From positions 1-8,134 of the forward strand of contig SLNU01000014.1 of the NCBI GenBank assembly GCA_007132865.1: a DNA stretch of 8,134 nt, read 5' to 3'. Positions 6,445 to 8,134 of the stretch are shown here, in pieces. The position numbers and the translations under genes were made by a program. Source of the stretch: Bacteroidales bacterium. Lineage in GTDB: Bacteria; Bacteroidota; Bacteroidia; Bacteroidales; UBA7960. Below the pieces are notes generated by a model. It was not told the origin of the DNA, did no database searches, and worked only from the letters and a program-made list of their open reading frames with translations. Each line of letters begins with the position of its first letter. Position 1 is the stretch's first letter.

Positions 6445-7263
6445 CTAATAAAAAAAGGTAAGGTAAAGAAAAACAAATGGTGCGGCCATGATGACCCCGT
6501 CGAAGCGGTCCAGAATGCCTCCGTGCCCGGGCAGCAACCTGCCGCTGTCCTTGGCATCAATGCTTCGTTTGAACATGGACTCGAAAAGGTCTCCGTAGGT
6601 GCCGAACACCACCACCATGCCTGCGATGATGATCCAGTCGGTCAGCATGATGTGGGTATAGAACCTCGACAGCACCAAAGCGGTGAACAGCGAAAACAAT
6701 CCGCCTCCAATCACCCCTTCCCATGATTTCTTTGGGGAGATTCGCTCAAAAAGCCGGTGCTTTCCAATGGCGCTGCCAACCAGGTAGGCCCCTGTCTCAT
6801 TGACCCAGACCAGGAAGAAAAAGCCCAGGAGCAGGCTATGGTGGTGCACGCCGGGAAGGAAGGCCGGGTTGGGGAAAAAGATGAGCAGGGAAAACGGCAA
6901 GGCGACGTAAAGGATACCAAAAAAGGTAAATGCAATGTTGGTAAACGGATTTGGAATCTTTCGGTAAAGCTCCAAAAGAAAAATCATGAACACCAGCACA
7001 AAATTGCCCATCAGAATGTCCCTCCCAGTCATGTCCATGGCAATCAGGGCGTTGGAAATAAACAGAAACATACCAGAGAGGGTGCCTGCAAATTTGTTCG
7101 GGTAGATTCCAGCCCTTTCCACCAGGGAATAGAACTCCCACATCCCCATTGCGGTAATAATCAGGAAGAGGGCGGCGAACAGATAGGGTTCCGTAACAAT
7201 GGAACCCACGATCAGGATGACAAAGACAATGCCGGTAAGCGTTCGTTTTGCGAGATTGCTCAA
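6445..7263 (-). CDS. cdsA: Phosphatidate cytidylyltransferase (CDP-diacylglycerol synthase), TTG start
   Basis: Makes CDP-diacylglycerol from CTP and phosphatidic acid, the branch point for bacterial phospholipids. The 272 residues are largely hydrophobic with about seven or eight membrane segments. The family signature is complete near the C-terminus (residues 229-255): SMFKR, then KDSGRLLPGHGGILDRFD, with the metal- and substrate-binding Asp and Lys residues. The frame has no ATG near the expected N-terminus; MSNLAKRTLTGIVFV fits the family when read from TTG at 7263-7261. That TTG overlaps the stop of the upstream gene (TTGA, shared bases 7260-7263). An AAGGA lies 6 bases upstream of the TTG. 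Translation is therefore probably coupled to the DUF2007 gene. psd begins 7 bases after its stop, so both lipid genes should share one transcript. Confidence 0.95.
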   Translation of the reverse strand: MSNLAKRTLTGIVFVILIVGSIVTEPYLFAALFLIITAMGMWEFYSLVERAGIYPNKFAGTLSGMFLFISNALIAMDMTGRDILMGNFVLVFMIFLLELYRKIPNPFTNIAFTFFGILYVALPFSLLIFFPNPAFLPGVHHHSLLLGFFFLVWVNETGAYLVGSAIGKHRLFERISPKKSWEGVIGGGLFSLFTALVLSRFYTHIMLTDWIIIAGMVVVFGTYGDLFESMFKRSIDAKDSGRLLPGHGGILDRFDGVIMAAPFVFLYLTFFY

Positions 7264-7463
7264 AGCGATTCCTTGTTTATGATTTGAAGGGCGCGAATCA
7301 CGTGTTCAGGCTGCACATAAAGCTCGATGGCGCCAAACAGATAAGCCCTGTCCTTTTTGTTCACGGCAATGCTGCGAATACCCTGATCCTCCAGAACCGC
7401 CTGAACAATCTGCACTTTGTGCTCCTGTGCCGAGCTATATACTTTCTGCCAGTTCTCTTCCAT
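7260..7463 (-). CDS. DUF2007-family small protein (putative signal-transducing protein)
   Basis: Small soluble protein of 67 residues from the ATG at 7463-7461. It starts MEENWQKVYSSAQEHKVQIVQAVL and continues through LEDQGI, VNKKD, and a strand with ELYVQPEHVIRALQII. This is the beta-alpha-beta, ferredoxin-like pattern of DUF2007 (PF09413), whose members have no proven function; the signal-transducing label is a database guess. A GTG at 7472 directly after the upstream stop would add three residues (MRT). The ATG is preferred because related proteins begin with Met-Glu-x-x-Trp. No catalytic residues or membrane segments are visible. It follows the LUD gene by 9 bases and overlaps cdsA by 4, so it is firmly inside the operon. 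Confidence 0.8.
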   Translation of the reverse strand: MEENWQKVYSSAQEHKVQIVQAVLEDQGIRSIAVNKKDRAYLFGAIELYVQPEHVIRALQIINKESL

Positions 7464-7472
7464 CGTCCGCAC

Positions 7473-8129
7473 TCATGCATTTTGCTGGCCGGTATCGACC
7501 AGGAACACGTACAATTCACGGGGCCCATGGGCTCCCAGCACCAATTTCTTTTCTATGTCGGCGGTCCGGCTTGGACCGGTCACAAAGGTAATCATGGAAG
7601 GCCTTGCATCTTCATATTTCCGGTCAATGAAGCGAAAAGCGTCCTGTATATCGCTGACCAGTTGCCTGCTGCTTGCCACCACAATATGCAGGGGCGGGAC
7701 AATATAGCTTTTTCGCCCTCCGCCCTGCCGACTGCTGACAACCACCGATCCACTGCGTGCCACAAGCACCTCGCAGCCAGTCAGGGCCGCCTGGCATTCA
7801 GAGAGATCTGACGACCCATCCATGCACTGGATGCCACATTGCCCCAATAAGCCCTTGAAGAAATCCTCCCCGCAATATACCCGGTCAATCTGTCTTTCAT
7901 CCAACAGGCTTTGAAGTCCGTCGCTCAGCTCCCCCATATCCGCACAAAACACAAAACGTCCGTTGGCCCTTGTGAATGCCTCTGCGAAGGCAATATCCAA
8001 TGATTGTTTATCCGGCTGGCGAAAAACACGGCTCTCCAGTTCCACATCCCCGAACGGGGCAGGCATGCTGTTTACCAATGCATCCCGCACGCTTTTCAGG
8101 ACCTTTTCCTTTTGGGTGCTTTCCTTCAT
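7473..8129 (-). CDS. LUD-domain protein (LutC/YkgG-like)
   Basis: Cytosolic protein of 218 residues. After a helical N-terminus (KEKVLKSVRDALV) it carries the LUD fold (PF02589). Recognisable parts are a strand with FVFCADMGEL, the VLVARSGSVVVSSRQGGGRKSYIVPPLHIVVA segment in two parts around the glycines, and the C-terminal TGPSRTADIEKKLVLGAHGP (begins at residue 184). The best-known relative, LutC, works with LutA and LutB in lactate oxidation, but neither is present next to it here, so a lactate role is not supported. In Bacteroidota, stand-alone LUD genes are, as I recall, often found next to cdsA and downstream of ftsH; the upstream neighbour lies outside this window. The ATG at 8129-8127 gives the expected N-terminus. 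It leads the visible part of the LUD-DUF2007-cdsA-psd operon. Confidence 0.85.
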   Translation of the reverse strand: MKESTQKEKVLKSVRDALVNSMPAPFGDVELESRVFRQPDKQSLDIAFAEAFTRANGRFVFCADMGELSDGLQSLLDERQIDRVYCGEDFFKGLLGQCGIQCMDGSSDLSECQAALTGCEVLVARSGSVVVSSRQGGGRKSYIVPPLHIVVASSRQLVSDIQDAFRFIDRKYEDARPSMITFVTGPSRTADIEKKLVLGAHGPRELYVFLVDTGQQNA

Positions 8130-8134
8130 ATAAG

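Noticed and set aside
6438..6560. 41-residue N-terminal extension of Psd
   Set aside because: It lies over the cdsA 3' end in another frame and is low in family resemblance; MTIHKEG is the natural start.
6757..7287. Plus-strand 176-codon frame opposite cdsA
   Set aside because: Very Lys/Gln/His-rich shadow of hydrophobic codons on the other strand; CdsA signature residues fix the true strand and frame.
7248..7811. Plus-strand 187-codon frame opposite the DUF2007 and LUD genes
   Set aside because: It spans two well-supported minus-strand genes and shows no recognisable motif.

Overview
The window looks like a chromosomal segment of a Bacteroidota (Bacteroidetes) bacterium; I cannot fix the order or genus. 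Grounds: a fused FeoA-FeoB protein with Bacteroidota-like sequence, a FeoB-associated Cys-rich membrane protein right behind it, a eukaryote-like (DLVHSH-type) glycogen branching enzyme, a short RecQ-family helicase with a long insert before its zinc site, a short membrane-anchored phosphatidylserine decarboxylase, and promoter-like TAnnTTTG boxes. Base composition looks fairly even and uniform. No mobile element, tRNA, rRNA, CRISPR array or gene-free stretch above 300 bases is visible.

Layout. (1) 1-896, minus: the N-terminal 298 codons of a glycogen branching enzyme (glgB) running off the left edge. It is an open frame with no stop in the window. (2) 897-1016: a 120-bp divergent promoter region with a perfect TAnnTTTG box on each strand and an imperfect dyad in front of feoAB. 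(3) 1017-3762, plus: feoAB plus a 71-residue Cys-rich partner, an Fe(II) uptake operon. (4) 3763-3841: a short junction carrying a 23-bp tandem duplication whose last bases form the recQ start. (5) 3842-5752, plus: a RecQ-family helicase. (6) 5769-8129, minus, converging on recQ: a tightly packed set in transcription order LUD-domain protein, DUF2007 protein, cdsA, psd.

How the genes work together. FeoAB imports ferrous iron across the inner membrane with its small Cys-rich partner. CdsA makes CDP-diacylglycerol, and Psd makes phosphatidylethanolamine from phosphatidylserine; the linking enzyme PssA is not between or after them here. The LUD and DUF2007 proteins are translationally packed with these lipid genes but have no established role in lipid synthesis. 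The window is mostly core housekeeping. I do not see a convincing undescribed system. The points most worth checking are the RecQ insert architecture, the dyad at the predicted feoAB start site, the tandem duplication with an overlapping 17-codon frame at recQ, and the LUD/DUF2007-lipid gene coupling.
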